Program-made: the position numbers and the translations under genes
Assembly (NCBI GenBank): GCA_964553035.1
Contig: CAZKJH010000100.1
Coordinates: 1 to 14,136 of the forward strand
Length of the DNA stretch: 14,136 bases
Direction of reading: 5' to 3'
Source of the DNA: JBBQIY01 sp964553035
GTDB lineage: Bacteria > Verrucomicrobiota > Kiritimatiellia > RFP12 > UBA3636
Notes under the pieces: model-generated
Database searches by the model: none
The model's input: the letters and a program-made list of their open reading frames with translations, nothing else
What the model was told of the DNA's origin: nothing
Shown: positions 6,042-14,010 of the stretch, one piece after another
How positions within the stretch are numbered: the stretch's first letter is position 1
Layout: each line of letters starts with the position of its first letter

Positions 6042-7622
6042 ATGAAAACAGCGAATCAAGACACTATCTTCAAACCTTGCTCGAGCGTGGCTTGCGTCAC
6101 CGCTTTCGGGGCGAAGGGCGATGGCGTGGCGGATGATACTGCGGCCATCCAGGCGGCGCTCGATTCTGGTGCCGGCCAGGTGATTATCCCAGTGGGGCTG
6201 TTTGTCATCCGCAGATCTATTCTGCCCCATGAAGGCCAGCACCTAATTATTGACGGCACCATCCGAGTGGCTGATGCGGAAATCCAGCCGCTAGCCGCAG
6301 ACGTCCGCGTGGGCGACTGTCGCGTCCAGGTGCGAGACGCATCCGGGTATCGAGTTGGCGAGACCGTCACCGTGCATGACGACCGTCTGCCGATCCAGGG
6401 TGGCGGCCGCAAGACCCGCCGACAAAACGCGGGGAATGCGCAAATTGTCGCCATTGACGGTGATACGCTGGAGCTGAGTGAGGGAAGCGGTCTGGATTAC
6501 CTGTGCTCGGCCAACGGTGTCGTTGCTCGGCAGCATGCCGCGATCTGGGTTCGCTATTCCCGGGTGCGGCTTTCCGGGCGGGGAACCATTGACTGTAATC
6601 AGGCCGGGCAGCTCGATACGGCCCCCGGCGTCTTTTCTTTGCGGCACAGCGAAGACTGGCGAACGGCTTCCGGCATCGTTGTTATGGGCAGTGAACGAGA
6701 CCGTTCTGACCCGGGACCGGGCGATAAGTGGATACAGGACATCCGCATCGAGGATGTCACCGTAATCGATGCCGTCCTCCACGGCATTTGCATGGGGGGT
6801 GTCGAGCGCGGCATCATCCGTAACACGACGGTTTTGCGCTCGCATGACAAGAATATCACGCTGTGGTGTTGTCGCGATTGTGTGATTGATGACAATGTGT
6901 GCTGCGATTCGGTCTGGGAGGACGGGATCATGTTGCATCAAGTTGCGGATCCGGCCATTGCCAGCGAACGCATCCGGATCACCGGGAACTTGTGTAAGAA
7001 CAATGCGCGATACGGTATCCATGTCGGTGCTAACATCCGGCGCATCCAGCTCGCGAACAATCTGTGCGTGAAAAACGGCTTGAATTTTTCGATCTACGGA
7101 GACGAATGCACCTCGACTGGCGACACGGCCATCGGCACTACTGACCGCCTGTTCACCGCTCCGGTTTACCGGCCGAATGTTCTGTTTGTCGGCCGTGCGC
7201 TTTCTATAGTCAATCTTTCCGCGCTGGGAACACGCTTCGCTGCAGTCCAGATTTCTGGACGAGACATCACCCTGACCGGCGGCATTGTCGGCGAGATGGA
7301 GACGGACATTCCACCTGAGCCAGATGCCGGGCTGCGAGTGGCCGAAGGTGCATGGGGCCGAGGCAGCGGCGAGTTCTATGTCAGTGGTGACTGCCGGATT
7401 GGTTTGGTATTCGGCCCAGATTTTCGTGGCGGGCGCGAACCAACCTGCCCCGACGGCGTTCGGGTTACGGGTATCCGGATCGGAGGGTGCCGGATACCGT
7501 ACCGCGTTTTGCCCGGGAGCAGCAACATCAACCTTGCCGGACTGCTACTCAGGAACAACGATGCCGGGCCAGAAACCTCTGCTGAGGCGGCGGACGAAGT
7601 GAAAGCGTTTTCAGATACCTGA
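6042..7622 (+). CDS. Right-handed parallel beta-helix protein (pectate lyase 3-like N-terminus)
   Basis: The 526-residue protein opens with FGAKGDGVADDTAAIQAALD (residues about 22-41), the standard first-coil signature of the pectate-lyase-3/GH28-like beta-helix superfamily. The middle (about 225-350) consists of beta-helix coils with N/C/D-rich turns, such as IRIEDVTVIDAVLHGICMG, NITLWCCRDCVIDDNVC and RYGIHVGANIRRIQLANNLC. The GH28 catalytic motifs (NTDG, DD, GHG) are not recognisable, so activity may be lyase, epimerase or only binding. The N-terminus is polar (MKTANQDTIFKPCSS), with no visible signal peptide, although most relatives are exported. AAAGGA lies only 3 nt before ATG 6042, a tight ribosome site. 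The 171-bp gap before it has no strong promoter, so it may be read with the aminotransferase gene. Cys content is high. Confidence 0.82.
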   Translation: MKTANQDTIFKPCSSVACVTAFGAKGDGVADDTAAIQAALDSGAGQVIIPVGLFVIRRSILPHEGQHLIIDGTIRVADAEIQPLAADVRVGDCRVQVRDASGYRVGETVTVHDDRLPIQGGGRKTRRQNAGNAQIVAIDGDTLELSEGSGLDYLCSANGVVARQHAAIWVRYSRVRLSGRGTIDCNQAGQLDTAPGVFSLRHSEDWRTASGIVVMGSERDRSDPGPGDKWIQDIRIEDVTVIDAVLHGICMGGVERGIIRNTTVLRSHDKNITLWCCRDCVIDDNVCCDSVWEDGIMLHQVADPAIASERIRITGNLCKNNARYGIHVGANIRRIQLANNLCVKNGLNFSIYGDECTSTGDTAIGTTDRLFTAPVYRPNVLFVGRALSIVNLSALGTRFAAVQISGRDITLTGGIVGEMETDIPPEPDAGLRVAEGAWGRGSGEFYVSGDCRIGLVFGPDFRGGREPTCPDGVRVTGIRIGGCRIPYRVLPGSSNINLAGLLLRNNDAGPETSAEAADEVKAFSDT

Positions 7623-7658
7623 CCCGAATTTCTAAGGGAGGGGGGCGACACGAATCGT

Positions 7659-7711
7659 ACAGGAGCGCGAACATTCCTGTCTGCGACACGAGGCGGGTAG
7701 CAAAACTCGCC
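7659..7711 (+). terminator. Two consecutive hairpins after the beta-helix gene
   Basis: ACAGGA (7659-7664) pairs perfectly with TCCTGT (7675-7680) around a 10-nt loop. GGCGGGT (7692-7698) pairs with ACTCGCC (7705-7711) as seven base pairs including one G-U, with a 6-nt loop. They begin 37 bp after the stop codon at 7622. A clean T-run is absent, so termination is possible but unproven; they may equally be part of a dispersed intergenic repeat. Confidence 0.35.
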
Positions 7712-7791
7712 GTCCGTTCTTGCATCCGCTGTCACCCACTCGCATACCGAGCCCGATCCCTAACCGATTATCTGGAAAATAGTCGAAGTTC

Positions 7792-7821
7792 TTGACGAAA
7801 CTCGGGCTGAAATGCTACATT
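7792..7821 (+). promoter_or_regulatory. Candidate promoter for the 1100-residue beta-helix gene
   Basis: TTGACG (7792-7797) is followed after 18 bp by TACATT (7816-7821), matching 5/6 and 4/6 of the sigma70 consensus. It would give a leader of about 150 nt containing two of the three TTCATG copies. An alternative -10 (TATAAA, 7862-7867) lacks a good -35 box. Confidence 0.4.
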
Positions 7822-7975
7822 TTTCATGTGATTTACTTTTGTTGTTTTGATGAACCAAAATTATAAAGCATACTCTTCCTTCATGGAAGGCAAAAACACC
7901 TTTCATGAGAGATCTTTTTAAACTCTAACCAATTGTCCTCCAATTAGATACATATATTGGAATCGGCTCTTCAAA

Positions 7976-10900
7976 ATGAAATCAAAGACACGCGCTGTCA
8001 CTGTAGCATTGCTGACCTCCTTAGTGGTTTCAGCGCAGGGTGCTGAATACTTCGTCAGCCTCCAGGGCAACGATATCCACCACGGGTTGTCGCAAGCCGC
8101 ATCCTTTCTCACGATCCAGAAAGGCGTGGACACCCTCGCTGAAGGAGATACACTGACGATCCTGCCGGGCGAGTACTTCGAGAGCGTCAAGCGCGACAAC
8201 CTGGGTGGAACGAACCGTGTGACGACGATTCGGGCGGCGATTCCCGGAACCGTGCTGTTGCGCGGCGACGTGCCCGCGCCGGCATTCAAGCCGGCTGAAG
8301 GACGCCCGTTCGTCTACGTAACGGATTTTGATCGGCCCGTGCAGGTCGTGAACGAACGCGATACGCTCAGCATGCTCGTAAAGGCTATGAGCCTGACCGA
8401 TCTGGAATTCCTGCATGGCGGCTTCTATCATGACCTCGAGGCTGGCAAACTATACCTCTCAACGACACAGTTGGGCGCTCCCGACTCTCGAGCGTACACT
8501 GTATCGGTCTTGGGCGCGAACGGGCTGTATCTCGAAAATCCGCAGCGAGTGGTGATCGACGGGCTGGCGGCAACGGGATTCAACAGTGCTGACATCTTGC
8601 CGGCCTATCCGGGATATCGGGGTGTCTGGGGCATCCTGATCGGTCACGGTGTGGATTGCGTGATCCGCAACTGTACAGCCTTCCTCAACGGCGGCGGCAT
8701 CGCCTTGTTCACGCACTATGGCAATCGCCAACCCGGCAAGGGCAACGTAATCGAGCATTGCCGGGCCTGGGCGAACTTTTCACCGTTCATTTCGGAAGGA
8801 GCAAATATCGCGGCCTTCAGTGTGAACGACGATACCATCCGCGACTGCGAAGGCTATCACGCAGGCTGCGGGATCCGTCTCTACGGGGCTATCGGTCCCG
8901 GAACGCTCGAACGGTGCCGGGTCTGGGATGGTTATATCCAGATCAAGGGGGGAGTCATGCACAGTTTTGAAGGACCCGGCCGGGCTGTCGATTGTATCGC
9001 GCTGGGCGATCTGCATGTGCATAACTTGACAAACAGTATTGTGGGAAGCTGGAACGCCTATCATCGTGGGTTTGAGACGCCCCGGAACAACATCAGTCTG
9101 CCTGCGGAAACGAATCTGGTACCCGAGGTTGAATTTGCCGATCCGGTAAACTGGGATTACCGGCTGCAGGCGACTTCGCGTTTCAAGGGCGCGTTGCCCG
9201 ATGGTTCGGACCGCGGCCCCTACCCCTACACCGCCAACATCTTCTATGTTCAGGCGGATGGGGACGACAAGTCGGACGGCTTGAGCCTGGCGCAGGCGTG
9301 GAAGACACCGGCGGGCGCGGCAACTCGGCTGCGGCCTGGCGACACGCTCTATTTGGCACCCGGCTCGTATGCAGGCGGGATGGACATTGCGACATCCAAA
9401 GACGCACCGGTCGTCATCCGGGGACGCGGTCGTGAACCGGCGAAGCTGGCTGGGCCAGTGAGCGTAAGCGGATCGGGTGCTGTCGTTTTCGAACGCATCC
9501 ATTTTGCCGGGCCGGTGACGGTGGCAGGCGGACGGGATATCGCGTTCCTGAATTGCGTCTTTGCGGAGACGGACGTGCCACTCACCTTGAGCGGCACAGC
9601 AGGCGTACGCCTCGAACATGGGCGGTTCCCCGCACACGGACCGGTGTTTACCGGGTGCTCACAGATTTACCTCGCAGGAAATATCTTCGCTGGTGCTGCG
9701 CAACCGGCGGTTGCGACGGACAAGCAGGATGCAATTATTTACTCGGATTACAACCTCTATGGTGCAGCGGATAGTGTTTGGCTGGTTGGGACGCGTAAGA
9801 TCCCGATCTCCGCGCTACGACCTGGACATGAATGCTACGCTTCGGTCGGCGTGGGGGTTGATGTGCCTGTGGCTGGTCCGTTCGGAAAAGGAGTCGGACC
9901 GGTTCGTCCGCCCGACAAACCAGCCTTGCACGTGACGGTACCCGTGATTCATGCAGTGACCGATACAACGGCTGACATCGAGTGGCGGACATCGCTTGCT
10001 GCGGACTGTGTGCTTTCCTGGCGTGTGAAGGGTGCTGCGGAGGACGTGAAATGGACGCAAGAGCACTGGCCGCTGCGTGCCTACGGATTCACCAGCTACA
10101 GTGTGCGAGGGCTGATGCCCGACACCGACTACGAGTTCCGGATGACGTTTGAGGAACCGGCACGATTGGCAGAAGGTGAAGGCGAGGTGAAAGAGTTGCT
10201 GCTCCCCTTCCGCACGGCCGTCGCGCCGCGTCCGCCTATTGCCTGGTATGTGGCGACGAACGGAAACGATACGGCCGCCGGCCAAAGCCGGGAGCAGGCG
10301 TTGCGCACGGTCAGTGCCGCGTCCGCCCGTGCGCGGGCGGGGGACACGGTCTGGGTGGCAGGCGGAATCTATACAGAACTCGTTCATGTGCGCAGTACCG
10401 GCACAGAACAACGCCCACTAACGTTCCGCTCGATCCCCGGCGAAAAGGTGGTGTTCGACGGCAACGCACGTGCCCTGCCTCATGCATTCATGCTCACCGG
10501 CAAAGCGCACATCCATCTGGACGGCTTCTACTTCACCGGCTTCGGATTCGGCGTACGGCGGAGTTCTGATCGCTTCTATTCCGTAACGGGTGGCGTGGTG
10601 AATCTGTACATTACGGAGGATGTATGGATCACGCGTTGCTTTTCGGACGGGCGCGGGCTTGGCTATGCGCCGCCGATGGTCGGGGCGACGTTGAGTCCGA
10701 GACTGGTGATCCGCAACTGCGTGATCGCCGCCGGATCTCAGGGGTTGATCCTACGTTTTTGCGAGCATGCACGACTGGAAAACAATGTGTTCTTCCAGAG
10801 CCTGATTCAGCAGTATATCGTGGTCGGGCAGGCGTTCTTCACGGGTCGCAATATCATCATCGACAATGTTGCGCACAAGGCCGGGTCCTGTCTGCTCGAA

Positions 10901-11278
10901 ATACCTGATCTCGAGCACATGCAGGAGAAGGACAACTGCTACTCCTTGCGTATGCCTGACGATGAGCGAAAAATGTTTCTCGCTTCCGGTGCGCGGTTGG
11001 GTTTAGCCGACTACCAGAAAAAATACGGCAACAAAGGTTCTTTTATCGCCGATCCGCAATTCCAAGGAATGGGAACGGCCGGAAAGGCGGCCGAGGCGGC
11101 CGCCGGCAGTTCGTCTTTTCCGCCGGATCATCTGATTGGCAAGAAAGGCCTCGATTTCCCGGACGTGTTCGCGACAAATCCCGAGCTGAACAAACGCGGC
11201 ATCGGGCTTCAGCCCGAGGCGTTCAAGGATTTCCATTTCAACATGAACAAACTCCAAAAAGTACAGGAGTCTAAATGA
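7976..11278 (+). CDS. Large exported protein with three beta-helix (DUF1565-like) modules and an Fn3-like domain
   Basis: The protein has 1100 residues with a signal peptide (MKSKTRAVTVALLTSLVVS, then AQGA, cleavage near residue 23). Three modules start with the same pattern, an aromatic-V strand, G-N/D-D, G-S/Q, and then GDT plus a G-x-Y turn: V27 to D58, V425 to D456 and V759 to D790, each pair exactly 31 residues apart. Coil-forming segments such as CVIRNCTAFLNGGGIALF and LVIRNCVIAAGSQGLILRF follow in modules 1 and 3. An Fn3-like domain (about 655-748, ending GLMPDTDYEFRMTFEE) separates modules 2 and 3. Relatives bind or cleave polysaccharides extracellularly (DUF1565, PL6-like folds), but I can identify no catalytic residues. 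The ribosome site at ATG 7976 is weak. The Ala/Gly-rich segment GKAAEAAAGSSS (about residue 1040) looks like a linker. The symporter fusion follows after 92 bp and may share its transcript. Confidence 0.85.
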   Translation: MKSKTRAVTVALLTSLVVSAQGAEYFVSLQGNDIHHGLSQAASFLTIQKGVDTLAEGDTLTILPGEYFESVKRDNLGGTNRVTTIRAAIPGTVLLRGDVPAPAFKPAEGRPFVYVTDFDRPVQVVNERDTLSMLVKAMSLTDLEFLHGGFYHDLEAGKLYLSTTQLGAPDSRAYTVSVLGANGLYLENPQRVVIDGLAATGFNSADILPAYPGYRGVWGILIGHGVDCVIRNCTAFLNGGGIALFTHYGNRQPGKGNVIEHCRAWANFSPFISEGANIAAFSVNDDTIRDCEGYHAGCGIRLYGAIGPGTLERCRVWDGYIQIKGGVMHSFEGPGRAVDCIALGDLHVHNLTNSIVGSWNAYHRGFETPRNNISLPAETNLVPEVEFADPVNWDYRLQATSRFKGALPDGSDRGPYPYTANIFYVQADGDDKSDGLSLAQAWKTPAGAATRLRPGDTLYLAPGSYAGGMDIATSKDAPVVIRGRGREPAKLAGPVSVSGSGAVVFERIHFAGPVTVAGGRDIAFLNCVFAETDVPLTLSGTAGVRLEHGRFPAHGPVFTGCSQIYLAGNIFAGAAQPAVATDKQDAIIYSDYNLYGAADSVWLVGTRKIPISALRPGHECYASVGVGVDVPVAGPFGKGVGPVRPPDKPALHVTVPVIHAVTDTTADIEWRTSLAADCVLSWRVKGAAEDVKWTQEHWPLRAYGFTSYSVRGLMPDTDYEFRMTFEEPARLAEGEGEVKELLLPFRTAVAPRPPIAWYVATNGNDTAAGQSREQALRTVSAASARARAGDTVWVAGGIYTELVHVRSTGTEQRPLTFRSIPGEKVVFDGNARALPHAFMLTGKAHIHLDGFYFTGFGFGVRRSSDRFYSVTGGVVNLYITEDVWITRCFSDGRGLGYAPPMVGATLSPRLVIRNCVIAAGSQGLILRFCEHARLENNVFFQSLIQQYIVVGQAFFTGRNIIIDNVAHKAGSCLLEIPDLEHMQEKDNCYSLRMPDDERKMFLASGARLGLADYQKKYGNKGSFIADPQFQGMGTAGKAAEAAAGSSSFPPDHLIGKKGLDFPDVFATNPELNKRGIGLQPEAFKDFHFNMNKLQKVQESK

Positions 11279-11370
11279 AGTATCACCTTTAGGTTCCTTA
11301 AGAGAATTACTGACTACTCACGATGAATATGCGAAACTTGGTGGTTATAATAAATTTGAAGTGGGGGCAA

Positions 11371-13812
11371 ATGCACTCAAGGATGCGATTCAGACACCCT
11401 GTTTCTTCTGGTTGGTTTGAAATTTTGTTTGCCTGCCTGTTGTTGTGTCCAATTGTGCAATGCAATGCCGCGCCAGTCGTTGAGATTTCCAAAGGCATCG
11501 AACAAGCGGCGGCCCTCGAAACATTACAAACATCCCTGACCCATGATACCGACTGGGTTCGAGTGCATGCGGCGGAGTTCATGGTGGCGTTGGGTATTAA
11601 CCCGGAAAAGGTTTGCGAACTGTTTGTATGTCAGGCGGCCACGCATGGTGATCAGGCACCCTACCGGATTGGTGTCTGGCGAGTTCTGGCGATTGGCGAT
11701 TTCGACGATCAACGCCGCTCGGCGTGGCTGGACAAGATCCGGCAGGCCTTTCTTGATTCCGCTGGACCTGACCGCCTGCACGCGGTGGAAACCCTAGGAA
11801 AACTAGGCTACCAACCGACTGTGGGAGAGCGTGTCGCGCTCCAGGATTATATCCGGGAACGCCCGTCTTCCGAAGCCGTTATGGCGCAATGGGTGTTGGC
11901 CAACGGTAGAGACGAGGCTGAGATAGCGGCACTCGTAGGCTATCTGGACAATGATGATGCTCTGACGCGCCTGCGGGCGGGAGCGGCGTTGAGCTCTCTG
12001 GGGCCGCTTCCTGATCAGTATTGGCAGAGATTGTCGGTTCGGGCGCTAAGCGAACCGGAGGATTCACCGGCTCGGGTGCATCTGCTGGCCGCCGCTTGGG
12101 CGATGGATCCGAACGGCACTCAGGCGGAAGACGTCCGAGTGCTATTGGCTGGCCTGCTCCAGTCGGATGATCCGGCAGAACGAAAGTATGCCGCTGGCGC
12201 TTTTGCTAAGCACGGGGAGGTGCGGGATGTCGTCCTTTTACATCCGCTCTTGCAGGATGCCGATTCGGATGTCCGGGTTTTCACCGCCTGTGCCATCCTG
12301 CGTATCCTGCGGCGTATCCCCAAGGTGATCGCTCCTCTGGACTGGGCGATCATCGCGTTCTACTTTTTGAGCATGCTGGGTATCGGGTGGTTTTTTTCCC
12401 GGCGCACCAACACGGCGGATGACTACCTGCTCGGCGGCCGGAACCAGCGACCCTGGGCTGTCGGACTGTCGCTGTTCGCCACCTTGCTCAGTACACTCTC
12501 CTACATCGCTTATCCCGGTGAAATCATCAAGCACGGGCCAATGATTGTGGGCGGGTTGCTGGCTTATCCTCTGATCTTTTTGCTGGTGGGTTTCCTGTTT
12601 ATTCCTGTGGTGATGCGGCTGCATGTGACCAGCGCTTACGAAATTCTGGAGCAACGTCTCGGGTTGGGTGTCCGGATGTGTGGTTCGGTAATTTTCATCC
12701 TGCTCCGGATGGCGTGGATGGCGGCGATCATCTATGTCACCACATCCGCCGTCATTATTCCAGTGCTGGGTCTGGATCCGCGATGGGCACCATGGATCGG
12801 TGTGGTCATTGGTGTCATCACGCTGGTTTATACCTCGCTCGGCGGACTGCAGGCGGTGATCTGGACGGACGTGGTGCAGACCTTTATTCTCTTTTTTGGC
12901 GCCCTGGCGACGTTGGCGCTGATTAGTATCCATTTCGGTGGGTTCGGGTGGTTCCCTGTCCACTGGGCGCCGAATTGGGATCCGCCGGTCGTGTGGTTCA
13001 ATGCCGATGTGCGTGTCACGCTTGCCGGTTCGTTCATGATGATGTTGGGGTGGTTTGTTTGCACAGCCGGCTCGGATCAGATGGCCATCCAGCGCTATCT
13101 GGCCACTCGCGATGCCGGCGCGGCGCGGCGCATGCTGGCCACGTCCCTCTCAGCGTCACTGCTGGTGACCGTGCTGCTGCTGTTCATGGGTTTTGCGCTG
13201 CTCGCCTATTTTCAGGCCAACCCCCAGCTTCTGCCGGATGGGCAATCGTTGCAAAAATCCGCCGACCAGCTTTTCCCGCGCTATATCGTTTTCGGTCTGC
13301 CGCAGGGCATTTCCGGGCTGGTCGTGGCGGGTCTGCTGGCGGCAGCCATGAGCAGTCTGTCGTCCGGGGTCAATTCCGCCGCCACGGTCATCCAGATGGA
13401 CTTTGTCGAGCGCTTTTCTCGTAAGCTCCCCACCGGGCGAGCGTCTGTGCGTCAATCCATGTGGATTTCCGCCGCCGTCGGTGTCGTCGTAATCCTGCTC
13501 AGCCTGTTCGTCGGCCAAGTGAAAGGCAACATGCTCGAGGTCGTCAACAAAATCGGCAACCTGTTGACTGCGCCGCTCTTTTTGCTTTTCTTTATGGCTC
13601 TCTATGTGCCCTGGGCACGTAGTCTGGCGACCCTCATCGCCGTGGTCTCCAGCACCGTGGTGGCCGTGGCGATTGCCTATTTCGAAGTGTTCGGGCTTTC
13701 CTTTCTCTGGATCACCCCGGTCTCCCTAGCCGTTGGCGTCCTTTTGGGATCCGGACTCAGCCTGATCCCGCTGGGGTTTACGGCTCGGCAGCGGGTGGAG
13801 ATGTCGAAGTAG
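11371..13812 (+). CDS. HEAT-repeat domain fused to a sodium:solute symporter (SSS/SLC5 family)
   Basis: This is an inner-membrane Na+-coupled uptake protein with an N-terminal extracytoplasmic domain. A signal sequence (EILFACLLLCPIVQC, then NAAP) is followed by about 270 residues of helical HEAT-like repeats; examples are DTDWVRVHAAEFMVALGI, PDRLHAVETLGKLG, DDALTRLRAGAALSSLG and ERKYAAGAFAKHG. The symporter begins near residue 324 (DWAIIAFYFLSMLGIGWFF) and contains ADDYLLGGRNQRPWAVGLSL, then about 13 membrane spans. AAMSSLSSGVNSAATV matches the Na2-site Ser region of SSS proteins. The domain is full length, about 500 residues. I chose ATG 11371 because GTGGGGG precedes it and it leaves a normal signal-peptide n-region; ATG 11323 would add 16 residues with no good ribosome site. 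The substrate is unknown, probably a sugar or sugar acid by context. Fusions of SSS transporters to sensor-like repeats occur in PVC genomes, as I recall. Confidence 0.9.
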   Translation: MHSRMRFRHPVSSGWFEILFACLLLCPIVQCNAAPVVEISKGIEQAAALETLQTSLTHDTDWVRVHAAEFMVALGINPEKVCELFVCQAATHGDQAPYRIGVWRVLAIGDFDDQRRSAWLDKIRQAFLDSAGPDRLHAVETLGKLGYQPTVGERVALQDYIRERPSSEAVMAQWVLANGRDEAEIAALVGYLDNDDALTRLRAGAALSSLGPLPDQYWQRLSVRALSEPEDSPARVHLLAAAWAMDPNGTQAEDVRVLLAGLLQSDDPAERKYAAGAFAKHGEVRDVVLLHPLLQDADSDVRVFTACAILRILRRIPKVIAPLDWAIIAFYFLSMLGIGWFFSRRTNTADDYLLGGRNQRPWAVGLSLFATLLSTLSYIAYPGEIIKHGPMIVGGLLAYPLIFLLVGFLFIPVVMRLHVTSAYEILEQRLGLGVRMCGSVIFILLRMAWMAAIIYVTTSAVIIPVLGLDPRWAPWIGVVIGVITLVYTSLGGLQAVIWTDVVQTFILFFGALATLALISIHFGGFGWFPVHWAPNWDPPVVWFNADVRVTLAGSFMMMLGWFVCTAGSDQMAIQRYLATRDAGAARRMLATSLSASLLVTVLLLFMGFALLAYFQANPQLLPDGQSLQKSADQLFPRYIVFGLPQGISGLVVAGLLAAAMSSLSSGVNSAATVIQMDFVERFSRKLPTGRASVRQSMWISAAVGVVVILLSLFVGQVKGNMLEVVNKIGNLLTAPLFLLFFMALYVPWARSLATLIAVVSSTVVAVAIAYFEVFGLSFLWITPVSLAVGVLLGSGLSLIPLGFTARQRVEMSK

Positions 13813-13843
13813 GGGAAAGGGTGGAAGCCCTTCGGGCAGAGAA

Positions 13844-13878
13844 GTGGCGAGTGGCGAGTAGTGAATGGCGAGTGGCGC
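13844..13878. repeat. Five tandem heptamers related to GTGGCGA
   Basis: Consecutive 7-base units read GTGGCGA, GTGGCGA, GTAGTGA, ATGGCGA, GTGGCGC. The array begins 31 bp after the symporter stop codon. Such GTGGCGA/GTAGTGA arrays are, as I recall, widespread between genes in PVC and cyanobacterial genomes; function is unknown. Confidence 0.6.
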
Positions 13879-13970
13879 AAGGTAGGGTGTCCCAGTGAGT
13901 ATAGCGCTATTTTTAAAAAAGTTTTGTAATCGGTTAGCGACAGGGGTGTCGGCATTGATGTGCGGATCAG

Positions 13971-14010
13971 CGAGCCGAAGAGGAAGCCGTTTGAGGGATG
14001 CTTCGGCTTG
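13971..14010. repeat. Long inverted repeat (10-bp stem, 20-nt loop)
   Basis: CGAGCCGAAG (13971-13980) pairs with CTTCGGCTTG (14001-14010): nine Watson-Crick pairs and one G-U. The loop itself contains AAGCCG, so an alternative pairing with CGGCTT is possible. No T-tract follows, which argues against a simple terminator for the symporter gene 160 bp upstream. It could be a palindromic dispersed element or the stem of a small RNA. Confidence 0.45.

Larger units (their letters stand above)
7623..7975. other. 353-bp intergenic region with hairpins, candidate promoter and short repeats
   Basis: I see no gene here. From left to right it holds two hairpins (7659-7711), a GC-rich stretch of no clear function, a candidate promoter (7792-7821), three copies of TTCATG (7823-7828, 7880-7885, 7902-7907), a small palindrome CCTTC-ATG-GAAGG, and a CCAATT-rich segment just before the next gene (7929-7934, 7940-7945, with inverted ATTGG at 7956-7960). 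G+C drops sharply after about 7780, as is usual for a regulatory region. Confidence 0.5.

Noticed and set aside
12238..12963. Minus-strand open frame of 241 codons opposite the symporter
   Set aside because: It is highly polar, Gln/Asp/His-rich sequence typical of the antisense of membrane helices; no start signal.
13844..13878. Tandem heptamers as a CRISPR or origin iteron array
   Set aside because: Units are 7 bp and contiguous without spacers, no cas genes, and no replication gene or DnaA boxes seen nearby.
13903..13917. ATAGCGCTAT followed by T's as a terminator
   Set aside because: The palindrome has no loop bases, so a stable RNA hairpin would need to open most of its 5-bp arms.
13677..13955. 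Minus-strand ORF containing RHSPF/RHSPL repeats
   Set aside because: It is a translation of the GTGGCGA heptamer array plus the antisense of the symporter end; a well-known kind of spurious ORF.
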